Shown here: positions 13,511 through 26,095 of the stretch, piece by piece
Position numbering within the stretch: position 1 is the stretch's first letter
Layout of the letters: each line of letters opens with the position of its first letter
Program-made: the position numbers and the translations under genes
The notes under the pieces: generated by a model
What the model saw: the letters and a program-made list of their open reading frames with translations, nothing else
The model's database searches: none
What the model was told of the DNA's origin: nothing
Assembly (NCBI GenBank): GCA_008360975.2
Contig: CM039182.1
Location: 151,999,858-152,063,857 of the forward strand
Length of the DNA stretch: 64,000 nt
From: Lichenostomus cassidix
Taxonomy: Eukaryota; Chordata; Aves; Passeriformes; Meliphagidae
Reading direction: 5' to 3'

Positions 13511-16500
13511 ATGCCGTGGCCACCGCCGTCCACTCTGCCGGACACGCCGTTCCCCAACCGTCCCGTGGCCGCGGTGGCCGCGGTGGCCGAGGCGCTGCTG
13601 ACCCCGGCCTACTGGACGCTTGACCGCCTGCTGGCCCTGCAGCCGACCACTGACCAGCGGTCACGGTGGCGGCGGTGGCGGGGCGGTCACTTCCTGGCCG
13701 TGGCCATCAGGGTCCTGGTGGCGCCGGCCTTGGTCCTGGCGTTGGTCCTGGCGCTGCCGCCGGCCGTCCTGGGGCTACTGCTGTGGCTACCGGCTCAGGC
13801 CAAACGCCGGCCGTTCGTCCATCAATTTTCGGCCGCCGCGGCCACGCCGGAGCCGTGGGACCCGCGGCGTCCACGCGGCTTGACCTTCCTGACGGCCAAC
13901 GTGTGTCTGCTGCCCAGCGGCCTGGCCAGGTTCAGCAACCTGGGCGGCACCGGCCGGAGGGCAGAGGTCATCGGCCGGATCCTGGCGGCGACGGAACGTT
14001 CCGGAGATCGGGATGGACTGCTGGACTCGTGGGGTGGACGGAGCGGCGGCTATGGGGGAACACTGAGCGCCGGCGTGGGGCCAGGAGGAGTGGACGAGGG
14101 GTCAGCGAAGGTCAGCAGCGCGATGTGGCCGGAGATGGCCATGGGTGACCCAACACCGATGACCAATCCAACATCGATGGCTAATCCAACACTGATGGTC
14201 AGTCCAACACTGATGACCAACCCATCGCTGATGACCAACTCAACACCAAATGTTGACCCAATGCTGATGGTCAGTCCAACACCAATGACCAACACAATGG
14301 TGTGGCCAGAGATGCCAGTAGCCAACCCAACGCCGATGACCACCTCAACCCCGATGACCGATACGATGGCATGGCCGGAGATACCCATGGGTGACCCAAC
14401 CCCGATGACCAACCCATGGCCACCAGCTGACTCGGTGCCAACGCTGGACTTGCCGATGACCACCCCAATGCCAGGACCTCCTCCGTCACCACTGACCAAT
14501 CCGTCAGCAATGACCAACTCAACACCGATGACCACCCCAACACCAATGACCAATTCAATGGCATGGCTGGAGATACCCATGGGTGACCCAACCCTGATGA
14601 CCAACTCAACATCGATGACCAACTCAACCCTGATGACCAACTCAACAATGACCAACCCAACCACGATGACCAACCCAACAATGACCAACCCAACTGTGAT
14701 GACCAACTCAACCACGATGACCAACTCAACGATGACCAACCCAACAATGACCAACTCAACCCTGATGACCAACCCAACAATGACCAACCCAACAATGATG
14801 ACCAACTCAACCCTGATGACCAACCCAACAATGACCAACTCAACACTGATGACCAACCCAACAATGACCAACCCAACCGCGATGACCAACTCAACCCTGA
14901 TGACCAATCCATCACTGATGACCAACTCAACCCCGATGACCAACCCAACAATGACCAACCCAACAATGACCAACTCAACACTGATGACCAATCCAACCCT
15001 GACAACCAATCCATCACTGATGACCAACCCAACAATGATGACCAACCCAACAATGACCAACCCAACATCAATGACCAACCCATCACCAATGACCAACCCA
15101 ACCCCACGTCCAGAGTGTCCGGAGCGTCCGGAGCGCCCGATCTCCCTGCCCGACCCCATGCCCCCGGTGCTGACCGCCCGCATCCCGCCGGACGTCGACT
15201 TCCTGTGCCTGCAGGAGGTGTTCGACGTCACCGCGGCCACCGCGCTGCGGCGTCACCTGGGCCGGCGCTTCCCTCACCTGCTGTGGGGGGTGGGGCCGGC
15301 GGGGCTGCGCTGCGGCCGGCTGAGGCTGATGGGCAGCGGCTTGCTGCTGGCCAGTCGCTTCCCGCTGCTGGCCGCCAGCTTCTGGCCCTTCCCCCAGGCC
15401 GCCCGCGAGGACGCGCTGGCCAGCAAGGGGCTGCTGGTGGCGCAGGTGAGGGGACACCTGGGGACACCTGGGGGGTGAGGGGACACCTGGGGACACCTGG
15501 GACACCTGGGGGGTGAGGGGACACCTGGGGACACCTGGGACACCTGGGGTGGGGACAGGTGAGAGGACACCTGGGGTGAGGTGACACTCAGGTGTGACAG
15601 TCAGGTGTGACACCCCCAGGTGCTGCTGGTGGCACAGGTGAGGGGACACCTGGGGACACCTGTGGGGTGTGGGGACAGGTGAAGGGACACCTGGGGACAC
15701 CTGGGGGGTAGGGACAGGTGAGGTGACACCTGGGGGTAGGGACAGGTGAGGGGACATCTGGGGAGGGGACAGTTGAGTGGACACCTGGGGACACCTGGGG
15801 GGTGTGGGGACAGGTGAGGAGACAGGTGTGACACGCCCAGGTGAGGTGACACCTGAGGGAGCAGTGACAGGCTGAGGTGACACTCAGGTGACACTCAGGT
15901 GTGTCACCCCCAGGTGCTGCCTGGCACAGGTAAGGTGACACCTGGGGGAGCAGTGACAGGTGAGGTGACACTCAGGTGACACTCAGTGATGTCACCCCCA
16001 GGTGCTGCTGTTGGGCACAGGTGAGGTGACACCTGGGGTGTAGTGACAGGCTGAGGTGACACTCAGGCATGTCACCCCCAGGTGCTGCTGGCACAGGTGA
16101 GGTGACACCTGGAGGAGCAGTGACAGGCTGAGGTGACACTCAGGTGACACTCAGGTGACACTCAGTGATGTCACCCCCAGGTGCTGCTGGGCACAGGGCG
16201 TGGCCGGCGAGTGGTGGGTTACCTGGGCTGCACTCACCTGCAGGCGACAGCGGGTGAGTGGGACATGGGGACAGCGTGGGGACAGCGTGGGGACAGCTTG
16301 GGGACAGCGGTGTCCTTGTCCCTCCGTGTCCTTTTGTGTGTCACCATGTCCCTGTGTCCATCTGTCCACTTGTCCCTCAATGTCCACGTGTCCCTCTGTC
16401 TGTCCCTCTGTGTCGATGTCCCCTTGTGTCCCCATGTCCCCCTGTGTCCATGTGCACCTGTGTGTCCCCAGTGTCCCCAATGTCCCCAATGTCCCCAATG

Positions 16501-19500
16501 TCCCCAGTGTCCCCAAATGTCCCCAATATCCCTAATGTCCCCAATGTCCCCATATCCCATTTAAATGTCCCCAGTGTCCCCAAATGTCTCCAACGTCCCC
16601 AATGTCCCCAATTATCCCAAATGTCCCCAACATCCCCAATCTCCTCAATGTCCCCAATGTCCCCATATCCCATATTAATGTCCCCAGTGTCCCCAAATGT
16701 CCCCAATGTCCCCAATGTCCCCAGTGTCCCTAATGTCCCTAATGTCCCCAATGTCCCCAATGTCCCCATATCCCATATTAATGTCCCCAATGTCCCCAAT
16801 GTCCCCAATGTCCCCATATCCCATATCAATGTCCCCAAAGTCCCCATATCCCATACCAACATCCCCACTGTCCCCAGTGTCCCCAAAGTCCCCATATCCC
16901 ATACCAACGTCCCCGCTGTCCCCTCCCAGCCGATGCCACCATCCGTGACGCGCAGCTGTCACTGTCCCTGCGCTGGCTCAAGGACTTCCGGCGGCAGCAG
17001 GAGCAGCCTGGGGACATGGTGGCCTTCGATGTCCTCTGCGGGGACCTCAACTTCGACAACTGCTCCCGAGGTGCTGGGGACACTGGGGACACTGGGGACA
17101 CTGGGGACACTGGGGGTGTTGGGGACATTGGGGGTATTGGGGATAATTGGGGACATCAGGGACATTGGGCATGTTGGGGACATTGGGGACATTTGGGACA
17201 ATTGGGGACATTGGGGATATTGGGGACATTGGGGATATTGGGGACATCAGGGATGTTGGGGACATTTGGGATAGTGGGACATTGGGGACATTGGGGACAA
17301 TTGGGGACATCGGACATTGGGGATTGGGGACATTGGGGATGTTGGGGACATTGGGGGGATTGGGGACATTTGGCGACATTTGGGATAATTGGGGACATTG
17401 GGGACACTGGGGGACAATTGGGGATATTGGGGACACTGGGGATTATAGGGGACATTGGGGATATTGGGGATGTTGGGGACATCAGGGGACATTGGGGACA
17501 TTTGGGATAATTGGGGACATTGAGGACACTGGGGAAAATTGGGGACGTTGGGGACACTGGGGATGTTGGGGATAATTGGGGACATTGGGGACATTGGGGG
17601 ACATTGGGGACATTGGGCATGTTGGGGACATTGGGGATAATTGAGGACATTGGGGACATTGGGGGGATTGGAGACGTTGGGGACATTGGGGGACATCGAG
17701 GTGACAAAGGGACACAGAGGTGTCACACCAGGGACACAGCCGGACGGGAGGTGACCCAGAGGTGACACGCAGGTGACACGCAGGTGACAGCAGCCCGCTG
17801 TCCCCGCAGGTGACGCGCAGAACCAGTGCCACCCTCTGTTCCGGGAGTTCTGGGATCCTGCCAGGCGTGACAAGGGACAGGAGCAGCCCTGGGCCATCGG
17901 TGGGGACAGCGCGGCCACCGGGGGATGGGGTCACCTCATGGGGCACTGGTGTCACCTCATGGGGTCCTGATGTCACCTCATGGGGCACTGGTGTCACCTC
18001 ATGGGGTCCTGATGTCACCTCATGGGGCACTGGTGTCACCTCATGGGTCCTGATGTCACCTCATGGGGTCCTGGTGTCACCTTCTGGGTCCTGGTATCAC
18101 CTCATGGGGCACTGGTGTCACCTCATGGGGTCCTAATGTCACCTTCTGGGGGGCTATTGTCACCTTCTGGGTCCTAATGTCACTTCCTGAGGGTCCTATT
18201 GTCACCTCCTAGGGGTCCTGGTGTCACCTCCTTGGTGACACTATTGTCACCTCTCTGGGGCTCTAATGTCACCTTCTGGGGTCCTGAGGTCACCTTCTGG
18301 GTCCTAATGTCACTTCCTGGGTTTCCCATTGTCACCTCCTGGGGGCACTGATGTCACCTCCTTGGTGACACTACTGTCACCTCCTGGGTTCCTGATGTCA
18401 CCTGGGGACACTGCTGTCACCACCCTGGAGTCCTGAGGTCACCTCCTTGGTGACACTACTGTCACCTCTCTGGGGCTCTGCTGTCACCTCCCCTGCACCC
18501 TGATGTCACCTCCTGGGGTCACTGATGTCACCTCCTTGGGGACCTCACTGTCACCTCTCTGCCATCTCCCTGTCACCTCCCTGGGGTCACTGATGTCACC
18601 TCTCTGGGGACCTCATTGTCACCTCCTGGGGACACTGCTGTCACCTTCCCTGAAACCCTGCTGCCACCTCCCTGGGACCTCACTGTCACCTCTGTGGGGA
18701 CAATGCTGTCACGTCCCTGAGGTTCTGCTGTCCCCTGCTGTCCCCTCCTTGTTCATCCCTGTCCCCTGTTGTCCCCTCTGTCCCTCTGTCCCGTTGTCAC
18801 CTGCTGTCCCCTGTTGTCCCCTGCTGTCCCATTGTCCCCCATTGTCCCCTGCTGTCCCCTCTGTCCCCTCTGTCACCTGCTGTCCCCCATTGTCACCTGC
18901 TGTCTCCTCTGTCCCCTGCTGTCCCATTGTCCCCCGTTGTCACCTGCTGTCCCTCTGTCCCACATTGTCACCTGCTGTCCCATTGTCCCCTCTGTCCCAA
19001 TGTCACCTGCTGTCCCCTGCCGTCCCTCTGTCCCCTGCTGTCCCATTGTCCCCTGCTGTCCCATTGTCCCCTGCTGTCCCATTGTCACCTGCTGTCCCAT
19101 TGTCCCCTGCTGTCCCATTGTCCCCTCTGTCCCTCTGTCCCCATTGTCACCCGCTGTCCCTGTGTCCTCAGGCACTTTGCTCAATTACCTCAAGATCTAC
19201 GAGGAGCCTGTGAGTGACCCGGAGAGGATGAGGAGGTGACACTGGGGACACTAACGGGGACATTAATGGGGACACTGGGGACATCATGGGGACATTGGGG
19301 ATATTGGGGACACTGGGGACTTTTGGGGACACTGGGGGGAATTGGGTATGTTGGGGACATTGGGGATGTTTGGGACATTGGGGACATTGGGGGAGATTTG
19401 GGGACATTGGGGACATTAATGGGGACATTGAGGACGTTGGGGACATTTGGGATAACTGGGGAAACTAGGGACATTGGGGATTTGGGGACATTGGGGGGGA

Positions 19501-21001
19501 ATTGGGGACCTTGGGGACATTTGGGGACATTGGGGACACTGAGGACATTGGGGACACTGGGGACACTGGGGGAATTTGGGGACATTGTGGGATTTGGGGA
19601 CATTGGATACATTTGGGGACATTGCGGACAACATCCCCAACATCCCCGCTGTCCCCGCTGTCCCCTCAGGACACTGTCCGAGCCCGGGGGACGGCAGCAG
19701 TTCCTGGCCGGTCCCATCCTGTCCAGCGGTGTCACTGACCCCTCGGTCACCCAGCCCTGGAGTGGCCGCAGGGTGGACATGGTGCTGCTGAGGAGAGACC
19801 CCGAGGTGACCACGGTGAGTGACCGCTGGGGACACCTGAGTGACCCTCGGTGACCATTGGGGACCCCAGTGACCCTCAGTGGCCATTGGTGACCACTGGT
19901 GACCCCTGAGTGACCCCTGGTGACCCTCAGTGACCCCAGTGACCCCTGGTGACCCTTGGTGACCACTAGTGACCCCTGAGTGACCCCTGAGTGACCCCTG
20001 GTGACCACTGGTGACCATTGGTGACCCTGGTGACACTTGGTGACCTTGGTGACCCTCAGTGGCCATTGGTGACCCCTGGTGACCCTCAGTGACCCCTGGT
20101 GACCCCTGAGTGACCTTTGGGGACACCTGGTGACCCTGAGTGACCCCTGAGTGACCCCTGGTGACCCTGGTGATCCCCTGGGACTCCTGAGTGACCCTCA
20201 ATGACCCCTGGTGACCCCGGGGACCCCTGGGCTCTTCAGTGACCCTCAGTGACCCCTGGTGACCTCTGAGTGACCCCCAGTGTCCCCAGTGACCCCCTAA
20301 TGACCCTGATGACCCCTGGTGACCCCGGTGACCCCTGGTGCCCTGGTGACCCACAGTGACCCCTCGATGTCCCCAGTGACCCCTGGGACTCCTCATTCAC
20401 CCCCTGGTGTCCCCTTGTGACCCCTCTGTGACCCCTGTGACCCCTAATGACCCTGATGTCCCCCTGTGACCCCCTCAGTGACCCCTACTGTCCTCTGTGA
20501 CCCCTCAGTGACCACCATGAGTGACCCCTGGTGACCCTCTGGTGACCCCAGTGACCCTTCAGTGTCCCCAGTGACCCCTGGTGACCCTCTGGTGTCCCTA
20601 TGACCCTCCAGTGACCTCTGTGACTTCGGTGACCCCCAGTGACCCCTGAGTGTCCCCTGAGTGACCTCACTGTCCCCTGTGACCCCTGGTGACCCCTGTG
20701 TCCCCTTAGTGACCCCCTAGTGACCCCCTCTTATCCCTATGACCCCCAAGTGACCACTGTGAATGACCCCCGGTGACCACCCCAGTGACCTCAGTGACCC
20801 CTGTGACCTTGGTGACCCCCTGGTGTCCCTCTGTGACCCCCCAATGACCCTGAGTGACCCTTGTGACCTCCCCGTGACCCCTCAATGACCCCTCTGTCCC
20901 CACAGGAGGTCACTCGCTACTCGGTCATCACCCGGCTGGCCACACTGAGTGACCACCTGCCTGTGGCCGTGCGGCTGCGCCTGGGGCCTGCTGACCACTG
21001 A
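13511..21001 (+). CDS. SMPD5: Neutral sphingomyelinase of the SMPD3/SMPD5 family
   Basis: The product is a membrane-associated Mg-dependent phosphodiesterase that hydrolyses sphingomyelin to ceramide and phosphocholine. Seven coding exons join in frame: 13511-15445, 16181-16253, 16930-17070, 17810-17899, 19172-19235, 19670-19814 and 20906-21001 (TGA), giving 847 residues. The start is chosen because the N-terminus (TPFPN at 12-16, then the YW.LDRL region) matches SMPD3. A long hydrophobic segment spans about 61-94. ANVCLLP (N130), CLQEVF (E569), ASKG (K639), CGDLNFDN (D708, N710) and DHLPV (H833) keep the expected metal-binding and catalytic residues, so the enzyme looks functional. The linker before E569 is enlarged by about 320 residues of Met-Thr-Asn-Pro-type repeats. 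SMPD5 rather than SMPD3 is chosen because it lies tail-to-tail with OPLAH, as in mammals. Confidence 0.9.
14141..15105 (+). repeat. Coding minisatellite in SMPD5 (M-T-N-P/S-T repeats)
   Basis: Units of 12 and 15 bases, chiefly atgaccaacccaaca and atgaccaactcaaccctg variants, run in frame through exon 1 and encode about residues 211-531. The left part is more diverged (TPMTNPTSMANPT) and contains a longer repeated block with AWPEIPMGDPTPMTN near 14370 and 14570. No stop or frameshift interrupts it. It lies in the linker that is long and disordered in SMPD3. Confidence 0.9.
15446..16180 (+). repeat. SMPD5 intron 1 array with micro-exon copies
   Basis: The intron is made of ggacacctggggacacctgg and ggtgacactcaggtgacac units. 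Four times it carries an acceptor-exon edge-donor cassette: ccccag, then gtgctgctgg...cacag, then gtgagg or gtaagg. The putative micro-exons are 15620-15637 (18 nt), 15914-15929 (16 nt), 16002-16020 (19 nt) and 16082-16096 (15 nt). Each fuses the 5' edge of exon 2 (gtgctgctgg at 16181) to the 3' edge of exon 1. Confidence 0.85.
16254..16929 (+). repeat. SMPD5 intron 2 array, (tccccaatg)n
   Basis: Nine-base tccccaatg/tccccagtg units with inserted ccatatcccatattaat blocks fill the intron. The coding strand is C-rich. No exon-edge copy is seen. Confidence 0.85.
17071..17809 (+). repeat. SMPD5 intron 3 array, (ggggacatt)n
   Basis: Nine-base ggggacatt/ggggacact units fill most of the intron. The coding strand is G-rich, the reverse of intron 2. 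G runs spaced by short loops give strong G-quadruplex potential. Confidence 0.85.
17900..19171 (+). repeat. SMPD5 intron 4 arrays
   Basis: The first part (17900 to about 18700) repeats a unit of about 20-30 bases, tgtcacctcatggggtcctga and later tgtcacctcctgggg. The second part (18720-19160) repeats ctgctgtccc(ca)ttgtccc. The coding strand is pyrimidine-rich. No exon-edge copy is evident. Confidence 0.85.
19236..19669 (+). repeat. SMPD5 intron 5 array, (ggggacatt)n
   Basis: The same nine-base G-rich family as intron 3 (ggggacattggggacact) fills intron 5. It ends in a pyrimidine tract and acceptor (gctgtcccctcag, ending at 19669). Confidence 0.85.
19815..20905 (+). repeat. SMPD5 intron 6 array of gtgacccctg units with donor-like motifs
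   Basis: Units of gtgacccctg(g/a) and gagtgacccctggtgacc fill the intron. They resemble the exon 6 donor region itself (gtgaccacg|gtgagtgacc at 19806-19824), so the array may have started from that junction. This is weaker than the exon-edge cases in GPAA1 and OPLAH. Confidence 0.8.
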
Positions 21002-21720
21002 CCACTGACCACTGACCACGGTATGGACACAATGTGGACACGGTATGGACATGGAGTGGACATGGGATGGACACAGGATGGACATGGATGGACATGGGGT
21101 GGACACAGGATGGACAGGGGATGGACACAGAGTGGACACAGAGCTGGACGTGGAGTGGACACAGGGTGGACATGGGGTGGACATGATATGGACATGGGAT
21201 GGACAGGGGATGGACATGGGGGTGGACATGGGGTGGACATGGAGTGGACATGGGGATGGACATGGAGTGGACACAGAGCTGGACATGGAGTGGACATGGG
21301 GTGGACATGGATGGACACAGGGTGGACAGGGGATGGACATGGAGTGGACATGGGATGCACAGGGGATGGACATAGGATGGACAGGGGGATGGATGAATGG
21401 ACATGGGATGGACATGGAGTGGATGTGGAGTGGACACGGGGTGGACATGGATGGACATGGGGGTGGAGAATGGATGGACATGGAATGGACACAGGGTGGA
21501 CATGGGGGTGGACACAGGATGGACATGGAGTGGACATGGGATGGACATGGGATGGACACGGAGTGGACACAGAGCTGGACGTGGAGTGGACATGGGGTGG
21601 ACATGGATGGACACGGGATGAACATCAAGGTGGACACGGGGTGGACATGGGGGTGGACATGGAGTGGACACAGGGTGGACATGGATGGACACAGGGTAGA
21701 CACAGCTCTGGACACAGCTT
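21002..21720. repeat. Minisatellite (ggatggacatggagtggaca)n after SMPD5
   Basis: Ten-base units atggacatgg, gtggacatgg and gtggacacag begin within 20 bases of the SMPD5 stop, after a short run of tgaccac that includes the stop codon region. The SMPD5 3' UTR must start inside it. No AATAAA is visible downstream on the + strand in the adjoining arrays. Confidence 0.85.
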
Positions 21721-22800
21721 TGACCTCAGAGTGACCACAGCACTGGACATCACTCCAGCCATGGCTCTGACCCCAGAGTGACCCCAGAGTGACCCCAGAG
21801 TGACCCCAGAGTGACCACAGCACTGGACACAACTCTGACCCTGGTGTGACCCTGGTGTGACCCCAGAGTGACCACAGAGTGACCACAGCACTGGACACAA
21901 CTCTGACCCTGGTGTGACCCCAGAGTGACCACAGAGTGACCACAGCACTGGACACAACTCTGACCCTGGTGTGACCACAGAACTGGACATGGAACTGAAC
22001 ACAGCTCTGACCACAGAGTGACCACAGCTCCGGCCATGGCACTGGACACAACCCTGACCCCGGAGTGACCACAGCACTGGCCACGGCTCTGGACATCACT
22101 CTGACCCCAGTGTGACCCCAGAGTGACCCCAGAGTGACCACAGCAGTGACCACAGAGTGACCCCAGTAATGACCACAGCTCTGACCATAGCAGTGGACAC
22201 AGCACTGACCACAGAGTGACCACAGCACTGGACATTGCTCTGGCCACAGCACTGACCCCAGAGTGCCCCCAGCAGTGGACAGAGCTCTGACCCCAGAGTG
22301 ACCACAGAGTGACCACAGCACTGGACATTGCTCTGGCCACGGCTCTGACCACAGCACTGGCCACAGCTCTGACCCCAGAGTGACCAAAGCACTGACCCCA
22401 GAGTGACCACAGCAGTGGACATGGCTCTGGCCACAGCACTGACCCCAGAGTGACCAGAGTGACCACAGCTCTGCCCGTGGTGTGACCACAGAGTGACCAC
22501 AGCAGTGGCCATGGCACTGGACACATCTCTGACACAGAGTGACCACAGCTCCGGCCACGGCTCTGGACACAGGAGTGACCCGAGTGACCACAGCTTCGGC
22601 CACAGCAGTGACCCCAGAATGACCACAGCAGTGGACATGGCTCTGGCCACAGCACTGACCCCAGAGTGACCAGAGTGACCACAGCTCTGACTGCAGTGTG
22701 ACCACAGCAGTGACCACAGAGTGACCACAGAGTGACCACAGCTCCAGCCATGGCACTGGACACAGCTCTGACCACAGAGTGATCACAGCACTGGACAGCT
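21721..22800. repeat. Minisatellite (ctctgaccccagagtgaccacagcactgg)n
   Basis: Units of 10-30 bases composed of agtgaccacag, cactggacac and ctctgacccc are repeated. Higher-order blocks such as those near 21830, 21890 and 21950 recur. Confidence 0.85.
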
Positions 22801-22839
22801 CAGGGTGTCACTGCAGTGTCACTGCCCTGGGTGACCTTG

Positions 22840-23670
22840 GGGACATCATTGATCCGCCATTGATCAGTATTGATCTGGTATTGATCAGTATTGGGGTGCG
22901 ATTGGTCTGATGTTGATGAGGAATTGATAAGTATTGATCAGTATTGATCCAGTATTGGGGCAGAACTGGTCTGATATTAACTGTGCACTGATAAGTATTG
23001 ATCAGTATTGATCCGGTATTGATCAGTATTGGTCCGGTATTGATCAGTATTGGGGTCCGATTGGTCTGATATTGACTGTGCATTAAGTATTGATCAGTAT
23101 TGATCTGGTATTGATCAGTATTGGGGCGGAACTGCTCTGGTATTGATTCTGGTATTGATCCAGCATTGATCCGGTATCTGTCCAGGATGGATCCGGCATT
23201 GATTGATCGGGCATTGATCAGGCATTGATCTGGCATCAATTCAGCATTGATAAGGCATTGATCCAGCATTGATTGATTGGGCATTGATCAGGCATCGGCC
23301 TGGAATTGATCTGACATTGATCCAACATTGATCAGGCATTGATCTGACATTGATCTGGTATTGATCTGGTATTGATCTGGTATTGATCTGGCATTGAGCT
23401 GGCATCAGCCTGGCATTGATCTGACATTGATCTGACATTGATCTGACATCGATCCAGCATTGATCAGGCATTGATCTAACATTGATCTGGTATTGATCTG
23501 GTATTGATCTGGCATTGATCAGGCATCAGCCTGGCATTGATCAGCCATTGATCTGACATTGATCTGGTATTGATCTGGTATTGCTCTGGCATTGATCAGG
23601 CACAGCCTGGCATTGATCTGATATTGATCTGATATTGATCTGATATTGATCTGGCATTGATCTGGTGCTG
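22840..23670. repeat. Minisatellite (ttgatctggtattgatctggca)n
   Basis: Eleven-base units of the form attgatctggt/attgatcagc are repeated. The same family reappears at 25520-26095, separated by two unrelated arrays. Confidence 0.85.
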
Positions 23671-23749
23671 TTTTGGGGTTGGGATGAAGTTTATTATGGA
23701 ATTTTGGAAATCTTTGGTGTCGTTTGAGTTTGTTTGTCTCGATCCTTGT

Positions 23750-25060
23750 GGGAAAAAATGGGAATAATGGGGTTGGGATGGGATTGGAAATTGGGAATGG
23801 AAATAATGAGAATAATGGGATTGGGAAAAATGGGAATAATGGGATTAGGGTTGGGAATTATGGGAATTGGGATTGGGAATGATGGGAATAATGGGAATGA
23901 TGGAATTGGGATGGGATTGGATTGGGAATGGAAATAATGAGAATAATGGGATTGGGATTGGATTGGGAATGGAATGGGAATAATGAGAATAATTGGAATG
24001 ATGGGAATTGGGATGGGATTGGGAATTGGGAATGGAATGGGAATGATGGGATTGGGATGGGAATGGGAATGGAATGGGAATAATGAGAATAATGGGAATA
24101 ATGGGATTGGGATTGGGAATGATGGGAATAATGGGAATGATGGGATTGGGAATGGGATTAGGATTGGGAATAATGGGATTGGGATGGGATTGGAAATGGA
24201 ATAGGAATAATGGGAATAGATTGGGAATAATGGGATTGGGAAAGGGAATTGGATGGGAATAATGGGATTGGGATTGGGAATAATGGGAATTGGGAATGGA
24301 ATGGAGATGGAATGGGAATGATGGGAATAATGGGAATGATGGGAATTGGGATGGGCTTGGGAATTGGGAATGGAATGGGAATAATGGGATTGGGAATAAT
24401 GGGATTGGGATTGGATTGGGAATGGAATGGGAATGGAATGGGAATAATGGGATTGGGATTGGATTGGGAATGGAATGGGAATGGGAAAAAGGAGAATAAT
24501 GGGATTGGGGATGGGAATGGGATTGGGAATAATGGGAATTGGGATTGGAATGGAATGGAGATGGAATGGGAATGATGGGAATAATGGGATTAGGATTGGG
24601 AATGATGGGAATTGGGATGGGATTGGGAATGGAATGGGAATAATGGGATTGGGAATAATGGGATTGGGATTGGATTGGGAATGGAATGAGAATGGGAAAA
24701 ATGAGAATAATGGGATTGGGGATGGGAATAATGGGAATAATGGGAATAATGGGAATGATGGGATTGGGAATGGGATTAGGATTGGGAATAATGGGAATTT
24801 GGATGGGATTGGGGATTGGGAATGATGGGGATGGGAATGGGATTGGGATTGGGAATGATGGGAATGATGGGATTGGGATTGGGATTGGAAATGGGGATAA
24901 TGGGAATAATGGGAATAATGGGAATAATGGGAATTGGGGATGGATTGGGAATGATGGGAATAATGGGAATTTGGATGGGATTGGGGATTGGGAATGATGG
25001 GAATGATGGGATTGGGATTGGGAATGGAGATGGGAATGCAATGGGATTGGGATGTGGTCG
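23750..25060. repeat. (gggaataat/gggattggg)n repeat
   Basis: Six- and nine-base units gggatt, gggaat and gggaataat are repeated for 1.3 kb with longer blocks duplicated inside. The + strand is purine-rich with dense GGG runs and strong G-quadruplex potential. It is not a telomeric repeat. Confidence 0.9.
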
Positions 25061-25079
25061 GGACAGGAAATCAGGATTG

Positions 25080-25500
25080 GGATTTGGGGATGATTTGGGG
25101 ATTATTTGGGGATTATTTAGGGATTATTTAAGGATTATTTTTGGGGATTATTTGGGGATTATTTGGGGAATTGGGATTATTTGGGGATGATTTGGGGATG
25201 ATTTGGGGATTATTTGGGATTATTTGGGGTTTATTTGGGGATTATTTGGGGTTTATTTTTGGGGATTATTTGGGGTTTATTTGGGGAATTTTTGGGGTTT
25301 ATTTGGGGATTATTTGGGGATTATTTGGGGATTATTTTTGGGGATTTTTTGGGGATTATTTGGGGTTTATTTGGGGATTTTTTGGGGATTATTTGGGGAT
25401 TATTTGGGGATTATTTGGGGTTTATTTGGGGATTATTTGGGGATTTTTTGGGGATTATTTGGGGAATTTTTGGGGATTATTTGGGGATTATTTGGGTTTC
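25080..25500. repeat. (ggggattattt)n repeat
   Basis: Eleven-base ggggattattt/ggggtttattt units are repeated for about 420 bases. Confidence 0.9.
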
Positions 25501-25519
25501 CAACTTCAGAACTCCACCT

Positions 25520-26095
25520 GGAGAAGGAATGATCCGGTATTGGTTTGGTATTGATCCGGTATTAGTTCAGTATTGATCCAGCATTGGTTCAGTATTGATC
25601 CGGTATTGGTTCAGTATTGATCCGGTATTGGTTTGGTATTGATCCGGTATTAGTTCAGTATTGATCCAGCATTGGTTCAGTATTGATCCGGTATTGGTTT
25701 GGCATTGATCCAGTATTGGTTCAGTATTGATCCAGCATTGGTTCAGTATTGATCCAGTATTGGTTCAGTATTGATCCGGTATTGGTTTGGCATTGATCCA
25801 GCATTGGTTCAGTATTGATCCTTCATTGGTTCATTATTGATCCAGCATTGATCAGGCACCAATTCGGTATTGATCCGGCATTGATGCAATATTTATCCAC
25901 CACTTATCTATCCAGTATTGGTTCGGTATTGATCCAGGATTGATCTGGTATCGGTTTCGTATTGATCCAGCACTGGTTCAGTATTGATCCAGCACTGATC
26001 TGCCATCAATCCAGCATCAATCCAATATTGATCTGCCATTGGTTCAGTATTGATCCAACATTCATCTGCCATTGGTTAGGTATTGATCCGCGGGC
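25520..26095. repeat. Minisatellite (tattgatccggtattggttcag)n
   Basis: Units of 11 and 22 bases, cousins of the 22840-23670 array, are repeated and become more diverged to the right. Confidence 0.85.

Noticed and set aside
20882..22786. 634-codon - strand frame next to SMPD5
   Set aside because: It reads through two tandem arrays antisense to the SMPD5 3' end and shows only periodic HVHPMSTPCP-like or VVTLWSL-like text.
23750..25060. Interstitial telomeric repeat
   Set aside because: The units are gggatt and gggaataat, not ttaggg; no run of true telomeric units is present.
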